A DNA stretch of 64,000 bases, from contig CAYFSL010000004.1 in the NCBI GenBank assembly GCA_964345835.1, forward strand, positions 1-64,000, written 5' to 3'. Numbering within the stretch: the stretch's first letter is position 1; each line of letters opens with the position of its first letter. Origin of the DNA: JAAYEL01 sp964345835. Its GTDB lineage: Bacteria; Bacillota; Clostridia; Tissierellales; Peptoniphilaceae. Shown piece after piece: positions 8,183 to 17,145 of the stretch. The notes beneath the pieces were generated by a model. That model worked only from the letters and a program-made list of their open reading frames with translations. It was not told the origin of the DNA and ran no database searches. The position numbers and the translations under genes were made by a program.

Positions 8183-9204
8183 AGGTCTACTTCCTTATTA
8201 CCTTCCTGGATGCTTCCCATCTCAACATAGGAAATATCTCTTTGATCAAGGTCTTTTAAAATCTCATCATAATCGTCTTTTGCAACTATCAAGACCATAC
8301 CAACGCCCATATTAAAAGTGGAAAACATTTCTTTTAGGTCTACATTTCCCCACTCTTGAATAAGCTTAAATAGGCTTGGAATTTCATAATCTTTAAGGTC
8401 CCAAACTGCCTTTTGCCCATTTTTTAATACCCTAGGGAGATTTTCATAAATGCCCCCTCCAGTTATGTGGCTAATCCCATGGATGTCATACTTTTCGATT
8501 AAAGGATAAACATCTTCCACATATATCTTAGTAGGAGTTAGAAGAGCTTGGCCCAGGGTCATACCAACCTGGTCAAGGCTAGTATCTAAGTCCATATTTT
8601 TTAGGTCAAATATTATTTTCCTAACCAGGGAAAATCCATTGGAATGAAGACCTGATGACTTTAGTCCTATAAGCCTATCTCCTATCTCAACCTTATCCCC
8701 TGTTATCATCTTTTTCTTATCTACAACCCCTACAGCAAATCCTGCTATGTCATAATGGTTGTCCTGGTAGATTCCAGGCATTTCAGCTGTTTCTCCCCCG
8801 ATTAAGGCTGCCCCTGACTGCCTACATCCTTCTGCAACCCCTTCTACAATTTTCGCCATCTTTTCTGGTACTAGCCTTCCTGTGGCTATGTAGTCAAGGA
8901 AGAACAAGGGCTTAGCCCCCTGGCATAGAATATCATTAACACACATGGCAACTGCATCGATTCCTATGGTATCGTGCTTGTCCATCTTAAAGGCAAGGTC
9001 AAGCTTAGTTCCTACCCCATCAGTTCCAGATACAAGGATCGGCTCATCATATTTGTCCTTGTCTATGGCAAACATCCCTCCAAAGCCACCTAGGTCTGAA
9101 ACAACCCCTGGTGTAAAGGTAGTCTTAACTATATTTTTTATCAGTTGTACTTCTTTATAGCCGGCTTCTTTATCAACGCCGGCATCTTTATATGTCAGTT
9201 TCAT
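8164..9204 (-). CDS. purM: Phosphoribosylformylglycinamidine cyclo-ligase (AIR synthetase)
   Basis: 346 residues, the usual length. It closes the imidazole ring of FGAM to give AIR with ATP (step 5). Key regions are VSGTDGVGTKL near residue 80, the GGETAEMPG substrate/ATP loop, and SSGLHSNGFSLVRK and HITGGGIYENLPR in the second half. The gene overlaps purF upstream by 17 bases and purN downstream by 19 bases, an unusually tight packing that points to coupled translation. Confidence 0.97.
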   Translation of the reverse strand: MKLTYKDAGVDKEAGYKEVQLIKNIVKTTFTPGVVSDLGGFGGMFAIDKDKYDEPILVSGTDGVGTKLDLAFKMDKHDTIGIDAVAMCVNDILCQGAKPLFFLDYIATGRLVPEKMAKIVEGVAEGCRQSGAALIGGETAEMPGIYQDNHYDIAGFAVGVVDKKKMITGDKVEIGDRLIGLKSSGLHSNGFSLVRKIIFDLKNMDLDTSLDQVGMTLGQALLTPTKIYVEDVYPLIEKYDIHGISHITGGGIYENLPRVLKNGQKAVWDLKDYEIPSLFKLIQEWGNVDLKEMFSTFNMGVGMVLIVAKDDYDEILKDLDQRDISYVEMGSIQEGNKEVDLWNLKE

Positions 9205-10483
9205 TATTCACCTCAATTGGATAGTTACCTGTAAAGCAGTGGTCACAAAAGCCCCCATTTCCAGAAGCTTTCTTCAGCCCTTCTAGGGAAAGGAAGTATA
9301 GGGAGTCAGCCCCTATATACTCTCTTAATTCTTCAAGGGTTTTGTCGTGGGCTATAAGCCTTTCCTGGTCTGGAGAGTCCAGGGATAGGTTGCAGGTATA
9401 CTTGACAGCAGGTGCTGAAATTCTTACGTGAACCTCCTTAGCGCCTGCCTCCTTTAACATTTTTATAGTCCTCCTAGAAGTTGACCCTCTTACAATTGAA
9501 TCGTCTACCAAAATTATACTTTTATCCTTTAAGACCTCTCTAATAGGGTTAAGTTTGATAAAAATATCCTTGGTCCTCATATCTTCATTGGCATTGATAA
9601 AGGTCCTGCCAACATACCTATTTTTAATAATCCCGTCCTTGTATGGTATTTTGGAGGCTTCAGCATAGCCTATGGCGGCTACAAGCCCAGAGTCCGGAGC
9701 CCCCATAACAATGTCAGCTTTTGTTGGATTTTCGTAGTAGAGCCTTTGTCCAATCCTATGTCTTGCCTTGTAAATCGATGTCCCATCCATATAAGAGTCG
9801 GGCCTAGATATATATATCATTTCAAATAGGCAGGCCTTCCTTTCTTCAAGGCTTGCATACTTAGAAAATGTGAGTGATTGGTTCTTTACAACTGCAATTT
9901 CTCCCATTTCCAACATCTTTATAAGACTGGCCCCACATGAATCTATAGCACAACTTTCAGAGGCAAATATATATCCATCTTCCAGTCTTCCAACACAGAT
10001 TGGTTTAAGACCCTGCTGGTCCCTAAAGGCTATCATCTTGTACCTATCTAGGTAGATTCCAGCAAAGGCTCCCTTAAGGCTAGCCAGATATTTTTTTGCC
10101 TGGTCCAAAGATCCACTAAGGTTTTTTGCCATCTCATAAAGGCTAAAGTCCTTGGTTAGGATGTTGCCGTCGATTACTAATAAACAGCTTTGCCCCCTTA
10201 TTTTAAACTCTTCAGGTAGGATTGGCTGCCTCTTGTCAAAATCAATGTATTCTCCGTATTTTACATGACCAAGTCCCCTGTTGCCAGGTAGGGAGGATAG
10301 TACATTTTCCCTAAATATGGAGCTTACAATCCCTGTCCCCTTCTTTACCTGGATTTCATTGCCTTCTATCATACCTATTCCTGCTGTCTCCTGGCCCCTA
10401 TGTTGAAGGGCATAAAGCCCATATAGGATCAGGTTGGCAGCCGAATATTCTCCCTCTAGCGTAACCCCAACAATTCCACTCAT
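9188..10483 (-). CDS. purF: PurF-type amidophosphoribosyltransferase with a degenerate glutaminase domain
   Basis: 431 residues. AGGAGATAAG precedes the ATG, so the N-terminus is well fixed: Met-Ser-Gly-Ile-Val-Gly. In the family the second residue is the Cys that becomes the N-terminal nucleophile for glutamine hydrolysis; here it is Ser. Other glutaminase motifs are eroded too. GHxRYST is GHVKYGE (72-78), HNGNL is IDGNI (104-108), and the SSDTE segment is absent. The phosphoribosyltransferase half looks intact: SRPDS, KNRYVGRTFI, PRPP loop VDDSIVRGST, and four cysteines in the positions of the Bacillus iron-sulfur ligands. Wild-type PurF can use ammonia directly, so I infer an ammonia-dependent enzyme making phosphoribosylamine. 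Confidence 0.93.
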   Translation of the reverse strand: MSGIVGVTLEGEYSAANLILYGLYALQHRGQETAGIGMIEGNEIQVKKGTGIVSSIFRENVLSSLPGNRGLGHVKYGEYIDFDKRQPILPEEFKIRGQSCLLVIDGNILTKDFSLYEMAKNLSGSLDQAKKYLASLKGAFAGIYLDRYKMIAFRDQQGLKPICVGRLEDGYIFASESCAIDSCGASLIKMLEMGEIAVVKNQSLTFSKYASLEERKACLFEMIYISRPDSYMDGTSIYKARHRIGQRLYYENPTKADIVMGAPDSGLVAAIGYAEASKIPYKDGIIKNRYVGRTFINANEDMRTKDIFIKLNPIREVLKDKSIILVDDSIVRGSTSRRTIKMLKEAGAKEVHVRISAPAVKYTCNLSLDSPDQERLIAHDKTLEELREYIGADSLYFLSLEGLKKASGNGGFCDHCFTGNYPIEVNNETDI

Positions 10484-10494
10484 CTTATCTCCTA

Positions 10495-10974
10495 TTACCT
10501 TCTAACTGAAAGGTCTTGTTTTCTAACATCTTCTAATAGTTCCAACTTATAGGCAGCAAGCTTAGCTTTTAACATATCGTCAGCTATGGCTAGGATTTGG
10601 CAGGCTAGTATTGCTGCGTTATCGCCTGCATCAACTGCTACAGTTGCAACTGGAACCCCCTTAGGCATTTGGACAATAGATAGGAGGGAGTCCACACCTA
10701 AAAATGCTGACCCTTTTATTGGTACTCCAATAACTGGAAGGGTTGTCATACCCGCTATAACTCCTGGAAGGTGGGCAGCCTTACCAGCCATGGCAATAAC
10801 TGCCTTTATACCCTTCTCATCAAATTGGTCCACATACTCCTCAAGGCTTTCTAAGGCCCTATGGGCTGATATAACCCTAAGCTCATAGTCTATTTCAAAC
10901 TTATCAAGCATTTCCATAGCCTTTTTACCAATTTCAAAGTCCGACTTACTTCCTAAAACTATTGCTACTTTCAT
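10495..10974 (-). CDS. purE: N5-carboxyaminoimidazole ribonucleotide mutase
   Basis: 159 residues. Two ATGs are adjacent; the second is preferred because it lies five bases from GGAG. The short class I PurE fold is clear: VLGSKSDFE binds the phosphate, SAHRAL carries the catalytic His, and AGKAAHLPGVIAGMT is the conserved middle. It moves the carboxyl group from N5 to C4 of the imidazole. Class I enzymes normally need PurK, which is not in this window. Confidence 0.95.
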   Translation of the reverse strand: MKVAIVLGSKSDFEIGKKAMEMLDKFEIDYELRVISAHRALESLEEYVDQFDEKGIKAVIAMAGKAAHLPGVIAGMTTLPVIGVPIKGSAFLGVDSLLSIVQMPKGVPVATVAVDAGDNAAILACQILAIADDMLKAKLAAYKLELLEDVRKQDLSVRR

Positions 10975-10986
10975 CATATCTCCTTT

Positions 10987-13900
10987 TTATTTAAAATGAC
11001 TCCTCAAGACTTCAAAATGTTTTGGTAGTCCCTCTATTTCAATGTTCTTATATAGGTCGTTTGCCATTCTTTCAATATTTGACCTTATTCCTATAATATG
11101 TCCGCACTTGCTTGCTATCGTATCAATTCCCGAATCTTTTTCAAGGATATTTTTCTTGTTATAGGCAAGAATATCTACCTCTTCTTCAAGAGCTTCTTTA
11201 TCAAGGCATTCAAGGGTAATCATCCTTCCACTTAAAGGTGCACTATATTCATAATAACCATCAGATAGGTAACTATTTCTATAGGAAACAAGGTCTACCA
11301 TTGTTGATATATACTTATTCATCTCATTTACTCTAAACACAAGCTTGTCCCCTATATTTCCAAATAGACCAGCATCGACTAGTCCCGCCATACCAGCCCC
11401 TATACCAATTACAAAGCCCTTTCTTTCTACAAGCCTGTCAATAGCTTTTCTAACTCCCTCATCCTCAAGGATGTCCTTTATAAGACCAGAGATGTTTCTA
11501 ATTACTGAAGCCTGGTAGTCCCCATGAGGAATTGCAAGGATAGACACAGAATCAATTCTTTTAGCCAACTCTTCAAGACTTTCTAGATACTTTTCATTTG
11601 AGCTAGTTTTTACAATATATTGGTCTATTTCAAAGCCTTCCTTTGATAAAGCCTTCTCAAGATCATATTCCCCAGTACTACCTTCTACAACAAGTATCAA
11701 GGCCCTCTTATTATCAAGGGCTAGGTCTTCAAGCTCTACATGTTCTTCTTCAAGCATAAGACCACTTCTCGTATCAACCACGTCTTCATAAACTCTTATA
11801 ATATCATCCAACCTTTCATTGGCCATCAAAGTTATATCTGTTAATTCAGTAGTTCGTCCAATTACTTGGAAATATTTTTCATCTAGGTTTAAATCGGAAG
11901 CTACTTCAAAAACTAAGTTACCTGGCAAGAAAGAGTCAGCAACATCAGTTTCTAATTCGTATCCTATAGCATTGCCAAGAGCCATATCATCAAGGGTAAA
12001 TTCTATACCATATTCACTAATAGATGAGGCTGATAGGACCTTACCTGCTTCATGTAGACCTTCAAATTCCTTCATACAGTCTTTAAAACTTGCAAAGTCA
12101 ATTAATCCCTTATCATCTACATCCACCCTGGTTAATACTAGCTTGTTACCTAGGCCCTTCAACTCCCTAGATACAACCCTATCGACAGTTGAAGTATTGA
12201 CTGCAAAGCTAACTAGGGTAGGTGGGACATCTATATCCTTAAAGGATCCACTCATTGAATCCTTGCCCCCTATAGCAGGTATTGAGAGCTTATCCATGAC
12301 TTCGTAGGCCCCTAGTAGGGCAGCAAATGGAAGGCCAAACCTCCTGTCATCCCCCTTGATTGAAGGGAAGAATTCTTGCATGGTCAACCTTATATCTTCG
12401 TATTTACCTGTTATTGCCAGGTTGTTTAATACGCTTTGTAAGACTGCATAATACCCCCCATGGTAGGCTGATTTCTTAGCTAGCTGTGGAAAATATCCAT
12501 AGGCCATTACAGAGACAGCTGTAGTCTTTTCTTCCGGGAATTTTACCACGCTTGCAAGTTGCTGGGTAAGTTGATTTTTACCTCCATACTCCATAAAGAC
12601 CTTGTTTCTTCCCAGGGTCTGGTCAAAGTTTTGACTTAGGTTAGGACTTATCGCCTTGTTAAGCTTAAGAATTTCTTCATCAAGGTCATTGTCCTTTTCA
12701 TTTGTTTCAACCACAACATCAGCGTATTTCTTTGCCCCATTAGAATTTAAGAGATCTCTTGAAAGGTCTAGGACCACCTTACCCTTGTGGTGCATTACTA
12801 GCCTATTATCATCTGTAACCCTAGCTACTAAAGCATATCTTAAGTCTTCTTCATTACAATATGATACAAATTCTTCCAAGTCCTTTTCTGCAATAACCAC
12901 AGCCATTCTTTCTTGGGACTCTGAAAGAGCTATTTCATAACCATTAAGGCCAGGATACTTGGTGTAGACTTCATCAAGATTTATATCAAGTCCATCTGCC
13001 AGCTCTCCTATAGCAACGGAAACACCGCCTGCCCCAAAGTCGTTGGACTTTTTAATTAGCTTGCTAGCTTCTTTTCTCATAAACAACTTGATTATCTTTC
13101 TTTCTTCAAATGGGTTACCCTTTTGAACTTCAGCTCCCGCCTTTGTCAAGGACTTGTCTGTTTGTACCGATGATGAACCAACGGCCGCCCCAAGTCCATC
13201 TCTTCCTGTCGGAGCTCCAAGTAGGAGGATATAATCACCTGGAAGGGGCTTGTCCCTGGTTACATGATCTTTTTTCACAGCTGCTGTAAGAGCTCCTAGC
13301 TCCATCCTTTTTGCGGTAAATCCCTCATCGTAGAATTCTCTTACAATTCCTACTGGAGAACCAATCTGGTTGGCATAATCTGAAAAACCGTTCATGGCGT
13401 TCAGGGCAATATACCTTTGTGAAAGCTTGCCATCAAGAGTATCTTCAAATGAAGTTAGGGGGTTACCTGCCCCTACAATCCTTATACCTTGAATGACCTG
13501 GCTCCTTCCTGAAAGTGGATCTCTTATTCCACCACCTATACAGGTATGAGCTCCTCCATAGGGCTCAATTTCTGTAGGATGGTTGTGGGTTTCATTTTTA
13601 AACATATGGAGCCATTTTTCTTTTTTGCCATCTACCTCTATGTCAACCTCAATAGAGCAGGCATTTACCTCGTCGGATACTTCCATATCAGATAAATTCC
13701 CGCTTTTCTTTAGATTTTTCATATTTATAGTTGCAAGGTCCATCAAGGATACAGGCTTTACTTTATCAGTATAGGTGGCCTTCCTGGTCTCAAGATAAGA
13801 CTCATAAGATGCCTGGATTGGCTCCTTGTATTTACCATCTTCTATAGTTACATTTTCTATATTTGTTAGGAAGGTTGTATGTCTACAATGGTCAGACCAA

Positions 13901-14502
13901 TAAGTTGCAAGCATTTTAAGCTCAGAGTACCTAGGATTTCTCCCCTCTTTTTTAAAATGTTCTTGGATGAATTTTAGGTCATCAAGGTCAAGGCCAAAAG
14001 CATCCTGCTGTTGGGCTAGTTCTTGGTCTGTTAAATCATTAAATCCTTCTACTTCTTTTACTTCTTTATCATCTGATATATCATATGAAAAGTGAATATC
14101 TCTTAAGCCTATTTCCTTTTGAATGACATCATTTAGAAGGTATTTTTTTATTTTTCCTATATCTTCCTTATTATCTAGGTCGAAGTTGTAGCCTTTGGCA
14201 TATCTTAAGTCTGTGTCGATATTTAATATATTATTGACATATTTTCTAGTTAGGTCTTCAACTTGGTTATATTGACCATCATTGTCCTTGATAATAAGAG
14301 CTTCTTCTGGAAGGCTGGTTAAGCTTCCATACCTTTTATCGAAGATCTTTTTAGCGATTTCTTCTTCCCTCTCCTTTTTTTCAAAGATGTATATGTGAAA
14401 TATCTCCAAGTCATTTATATCTATCTCCAAGAAATTCTTAATCTCTGAAATTAAAAACTTTCTTTCTTCATCATAGTCCCTATATTTTTTATAAATTAAC
14501 AT
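10987..14502 (-). CDS. purL: FGAM synthase, large single-chain form, with a dead amidotransferase domain
   Basis: 1171 residues: one-chain phosphoribosylformylglycinamidine synthase of the clade found in clostridia and streptococci. The two synthetase halves are intact, with ETHNHPTEIEPYGGA, GGGIRDP, a SSSVQ region and AIGGKDSMSG. The C-terminal glutaminase region from about residue 933 is recognisable by position but has lost its active site. The nucleophile elbow GICNG is GIGAG (1033-1037), the PGGFSYGD loop is PHGDYQAS, and the catalytic His of PHPER is replaced, giving SNIER (1141-1145). I infer that the enzyme cannot hydrolyse glutamine and uses ammonia, or another protein that supplies it. 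The same loss is seen in PurF in this operon. Confidence 0.94.
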   Translation of the reverse strand: MLIYKKYRDYDEERKFLISEIKNFLEIDINDLEIFHIYIFEKKEREEEIAKKIFDKRYGSLTSLPEEALIIKDNDGQYNQVEDLTRKYVNNILNIDTDLRYAKGYNFDLDNKEDIGKIKKYLLNDVIQKEIGLRDIHFSYDISDDKEVKEVEGFNDLTDQELAQQQDAFGLDLDDLKFIQEHFKKEGRNPRYSELKMLATYWSDHCRHTTFLTNIENVTIEDGKYKEPIQASYESYLETRKATYTDKVKPVSLMDLATINMKNLKKSGNLSDMEVSDEVNACSIEVDIEVDGKKEKWLHMFKNETHNHPTEIEPYGGAHTCIGGGIRDPLSGRSQVIQGIRIVGAGNPLTSFEDTLDGKLSQRYIALNAMNGFSDYANQIGSPVGIVREFYDEGFTAKRMELGALTAAVKKDHVTRDKPLPGDYILLLGAPTGRDGLGAAVGSSSVQTDKSLTKAGAEVQKGNPFEERKIIKLFMRKEASKLIKKSNDFGAGGVSVAIGELADGLDINLDEVYTKYPGLNGYEIALSESQERMAVVIAEKDLEEFVSYCNEEDLRYALVARVTDDNRLVMHHKGKVVLDLSRDLLNSNGAKKYADVVVETNEKDNDLDEEILKLNKAISPNLSQNFDQTLGRNKVFMEYGGKNQLTQQLASVVKFPEEKTTAVSVMAYGYFPQLAKKSAYHGGYYAVLQSVLNNLAITGKYEDIRLTMQEFFPSIKGDDRRFGLPFAALLGAYEVMDKLSIPAIGGKDSMSGSFKDIDVPPTLVSFAVNTSTVDRVVSRELKGLGNKLVLTRVDVDDKGLIDFASFKDCMKEFEGLHEAGKVLSASSISEYGIEFTLDDMALGNAIGYELETDVADSFLPGNLVFEVASDLNLDEKYFQVIGRTTELTDITLMANERLDDIIRVYEDVVDTRSGLMLEEEHVELEDLALDNKRALILVVEGSTGEYDLEKALSKEGFEIDQYIVKTSSNEKYLESLEELAKRIDSVSILAIPHGDYQASVIRNISGLIKDILEDEGVRKAIDRLVERKGFVIGIGAGMAGLVDAGLFGNIGDKLVFRVNEMNKYISTMVDLVSYRNSYLSDGYYEYSAPLSGRMITLECLDKEALEEEVDILAYNKKNILEKDSGIDTIASKCGHIIGIRSNIERMANDLYKNIEIEGLPKHFEVLRSHFK

Positions 14503-14512
14503 AGTCCCTCCA

Positions 14513-15196
14513 CTAGCCTTGTAAGATAATTTGAGATAGGTCTTCAGGATCCATCTTATTTCCGTCCTTGTAAACCCTCATATTACCAGATGATATCTCG
14601 TCGATAAGGACTACCTCTCCTTCAGCGGTCCTTCCATACTCAAGCTTTATATCTATCATATCTAGCCCCTTATCCTTAAGTAGGTCGGTAATTATGTTTG
14701 AAATTTTAATTGTTTGCTCCTTTAGAGATTGATACTCTTCATGGGTTAATATCTTTAATTGAACTAGGGCATCCTCTGTTATAAGAGGGTCTTTTCTTTC
14801 ATCATCCTTCAAAGTGATTTCAACATAATTGTCTAATGGAAGCATATCCTCAGCATATAGGCCATATCTTCTAATGAAGGAACCAACGGCATAATTTCTG
14901 AAAATAACTTCTATGCCCTTGCCAAATGGACTGCATTTAAGGACTTCCATTTCACCATTATCTATATCTGATCTGACAAAGTGAGTCTTAATCCCTTTTT
15001 TTGCCAACTCATCGAAAAAATAGCTGGATACTCTTTGGTTGACATTGCCTATCCCTTCGATTGTCAGACCTATCTGGTTTTCACCTGGGTCAAAGACACC
15101 ATCCTTGCCTGTTACGTCATCCTTAAACTTTAGTAGGACATTTCCATTTTCAAGTTCAAATACATCTTTTGTTTTTCCTTTGTAGATAAGTTTCAT
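14513..15196 (-). CDS. purC: SAICAR synthase
   Basis: 227 residues. It couples CAIR and aspartate with ATP to give SAICAR. The family start IYKGKTKDVFE, the FKDDVTGKDG region, ECSPFGKG-like KCSPFGKGIEVIFRN, and the C-terminal IDIKLEYGR plus DEISSGNMR are all present. First gene of the purine operon, preceded by GGAGGG and by a riboswitch-like leader. Eleven bases separate it from purL. Confidence 0.97.
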   Translation of the reverse strand: MKLIYKGKTKDVFELENGNVLLKFKDDVTGKDGVFDPGENQIGLTIEGIGNVNQRVSSYFFDELAKKGIKTHFVRSDIDNGEMEVLKCSPFGKGIEVIFRNYAVGSFIRRYGLYAEDMLPLDNYVEITLKDDERKDPLITEDALVQLKILTHEEYQSLKEQTIKISNIITDLLKDKGLDMIDIKLEYGRTAEGEVVLIDEISSGNMRVYKDGNKMDPEDLSQIILQG

Positions 15197-15215
15197 ATTC
15201 CCTCCATAAATGAAA

Positions 15216-15258
15216 TAGCCCAGAAAGACAGGTCCTGTGAAACCTGTCCTCCTGGGCT
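15216..15258 (-). terminator. Expression-platform hairpin of the purine riboswitch
   Basis: AGCCCAG pairs with CTGGGCT, and an inner ACAGGT/ACCTGT stem extends it. It lies between the aptamer and the purC ribosome binding site. On the minus strand the following tract is only ATTTCATTT, so the hairpin may act as a weak terminator or by hiding upstream sequence. On the plus strand it is followed by TTTT. Confidence 0.55.
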
Positions 15259-15262
15259 TTTC

Positions 15263-15335
15263 TCCCTTTGGTGTAGCGTATATCCGCCGTACCGCTTGGT
15301 CCTTGATTTCTCTGGATCCCTAGGTACCTTTCACT
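15263..15335 (-). promoter_or_regulatory. ykkC-class riboswitch aptamer, probably the PRPP type
   Basis: The minus strand reads GGTACCTAGGGATCCAG, then GGACCAAGCGGTACGGCGG, and ends ACACCAAAGGG. CTAGGG-TCC and the ACGGCGG region are core conserved blocks of ykkC RNAs. ykkC RNAs bind guanidine, ppGpp or PRPP depending on subtype. The position in front of a de novo purine operon fits the PRPP subtype, but I cannot separate subtypes with certainty by eye. Confidence 0.75.
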
Positions 15336-15365
15336 CTTTCGAGCATATCATAATAATACACCATA

Positions 15366-15394
15366 ATATTACACCATTTAGGAAAATTTTTAAA
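15366..15394 (-). promoter_or_regulatory. Purine operon promoter candidate
   Basis: Minus strand: TTTAAA (15389-15394), 17-base spacer, TAATAT (15366-15371). It would place the transcript start about 20-25 bases upstream of the riboswitch core. Confidence 0.45.
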
Positions 15395-15451
15395 TTTTCT
15401 ATGTTAAATTGTTATAAAAAGTCATCAAATTATTAAAAATCTTTATACATT

Positions 15452-16501
15452 TTACTTATTTATGTAAAATGCTTCTTTGACTTGGGGTAAAACCCTATCA
15501 AAATCCCATTTTTTAAGAGAATTCTTAGGGCTATTCACGTCATGAATTGTTAGCTCATCAGTTTTTGTGTTAAATCCAATAATCATGACATAGTGGCCTC
15601 CCCTGGTAAAGTCACCAGGTCCAACATTTATTATCACTATATCTCCATTGTCAAGTCTCTCCTTAAGGTTAGCCCTATTAAGCTCAAATATTCCAGAAGT
15701 AAGTCCTAATTTGCCTGGTCCTTCAATGAATAGGATATGTCCTGAACCTGTGGCATCCGAATAATATCCATTATCAACTGCCCATTTGCTCATAACAGCG
15801 GGATTCATAGTCGTATCCCCTGTAAAATGTATATAAGCAGATGCAAGGGAAGTTGGTCCACAAGCTGCGTATGATATAAAGGAGTTACCAATTTTTCTAA
15901 AGCCCCACCTTGAATCCCACTGGATAAACCTAGGAATATCTCCCTTTTTATATTGACCTGTAATATCGGGGCTTTGGAGCTTATCTTTATATTTCAAATA
16001 TTGCAAAAGTTCACTCTTTGTCTCCGGATATTTACGGATAGACTCTCTCATCTGTTTGGGCAACTTTTTAATTAGCTCCTTCTCATCCTTAATTTTTTGC
16101 TCAGCTTTTAATAGGTGGGCAAACTCATCTTCTTTATTAAAAGGTTTTTCTTCATACTTATAAATATCAATTGGCTTGTCTAATTCACCTTGTCCATCTT
16201 CAGGATTTGACTTGTCAGCCTTATTATTCTCTTGTCCTGTTTTTTCATTGGACTTATCCTTAGTTTTTTCACCAGTTCCAGCAGTTTTGGCCGGTGTGTT
16301 AGGCTTCTGAGAACTTGTAGTATTATTTGCATTTAGCTTCTTATCAACAGGATCTTTTTTGGCAAAGATTAGTTTTCTCACTAGTAAAATGGCTAGAAGC
16401 AAGACTATGAGAATAATAATACTAGCTAGTATATTTTTTTTTCTTCTATCACTCTCTCTTTTTTGAAGCTTTTTCATTCTTTCTGCTTGTCTTTTATCCA
16501 T
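15452..16501 (-). CDS. Membrane-anchored C39-like (papain-fold) protein
   Basis: 349 residues. A basic N-terminus is followed by one membrane segment (about residues 25-46), then a long Lys/Asn/Glu/Asp-rich linker and a C-terminal peptidase C39-like family 2 domain from about residue 185. The catalytic set is visible: Cys214 in AACGPTSLA, His303 in GGHYVMI and Asp/Asn321-323 in IHDVNSP. It probably acts outside the membrane as a cysteine peptidase or amidase on cell-wall or protein substrates; the substrate is unknown. It is three bases downstream of the DUF3783-like gene and shares its transcript. Confidence 0.85.
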   Translation of the reverse strand: MDKRQAERMKKLQKRESDRRKKNILASIIILIVLLLAILLVRKLIFAKKDPVDKKLNANNTTSSQKPNTPAKTAGTGEKTKDKSNEKTGQENNKADKSNPEDGQGELDKPIDIYKYEEKPFNKEDEFAHLLKAEQKIKDEKELIKKLPKQMRESIRKYPETKSELLQYLKYKDKLQSPDITGQYKKGDIPRFIQWDSRWGFRKIGNSFISYAACGPTSLASAYIHFTGDTTMNPAVMSKWAVDNGYYSDATGSGHILFIEGPGKLGLTSGIFELNRANLKERLDNGDIVIINVGPGDFTRGGHYVMIIGFNTKTDELTIHDVNSPKNSLKKWDFDRVLPQVKEAFYINK

Positions 16502-16504
16502 AAA

Positions 16505-17077
16505 TTACTTCCTATCTTGGTCTAACAACTCATTAATTCTACTTGCAAGCTTATTATAAATATCTCTAAGCTCTTCAAATTCAAATTCCCTCGGGTGAAA
16601 ATAATCTTCTGCTTCAATGAGTATTTGCTTTATCAATGTGTCATCAGTTTTTTCCGCCAAACTATGTGCAACAGGTAATATCCTTCTTAATTGACCATAG
16701 ACAGACATCACCTTGTGTTCTTCCATATTTTCCTTCATGAGATGCCTCAATGGCCAGTTGATATTGGTCTGTGTAAGAACTGCTTTATGGGGAATGTAGA
16801 CTCCATCCGCCTTTAATTCTTCCAGGAATTTATATAGCTCTTCATCGTGGATATTTACCAAAAGCATATACTCAAAATCTTCGCCGAACTCATCGACAAA
16901 CTCGTAATCATCCGGTCTAGAGTTCACCTTGTCAGCTAATAGGTCTTTGACCTTAAAATCAAGTTCAAAATCTTCTATTTCCCTAATCTCATAGCCATAG
17001 CTAAAGGATATTCTTTCAAAAGTTTCAAGTCTATCTCCCTTGATTCCATATATTAAAAGTTTTTTCTTGTCAGTCAT
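16505..17077 (-). CDS. DUF3783-like protein of unknown function
   Basis: 190 residues, acidic, with no membrane segment or signal peptide. The first 120 residues begin LLIYGIKGDRLETFERI and contain a segment (ADGVYIPHKAVLTQTN) that resembles DUF3783 proteins, which are common in clostridia. The remainder is predicted helical. The function is not known. It starts with GAGAGG before the ATG and is followed at once by the C39-like gene. It lies just downstream of the Rnf operon terminator. Confidence 0.75.
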   Translation of the reverse strand: MTDKKKLLIYGIKGDRLETFERISFSYGYEIREIEDFELDFKVKDLLADKVNSRPDDYEFVDEFGEDFEYMLLVNIHDEELYKFLEELKADGVYIPHKAVLTQTNINWPLRHLMKENMEEHKVMSVYGQLRRILPVAHSLAEKTDDTLIKQILIEAEDYFHPREFEFEELRDIYNKLASRINELLDQDRK

Positions 17078-17145
17078 TGTAACCTCTCTTTATCTTCGTT
17101 ATTGTCAATATCAGTAAAATAACATATGTTTTTATATGATTAAAT

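Noticed and set aside
11819..12307. A 162-codon open frame on the plus strand
   Set aside because: Shadow of purL on the opposite strand, without start signals.
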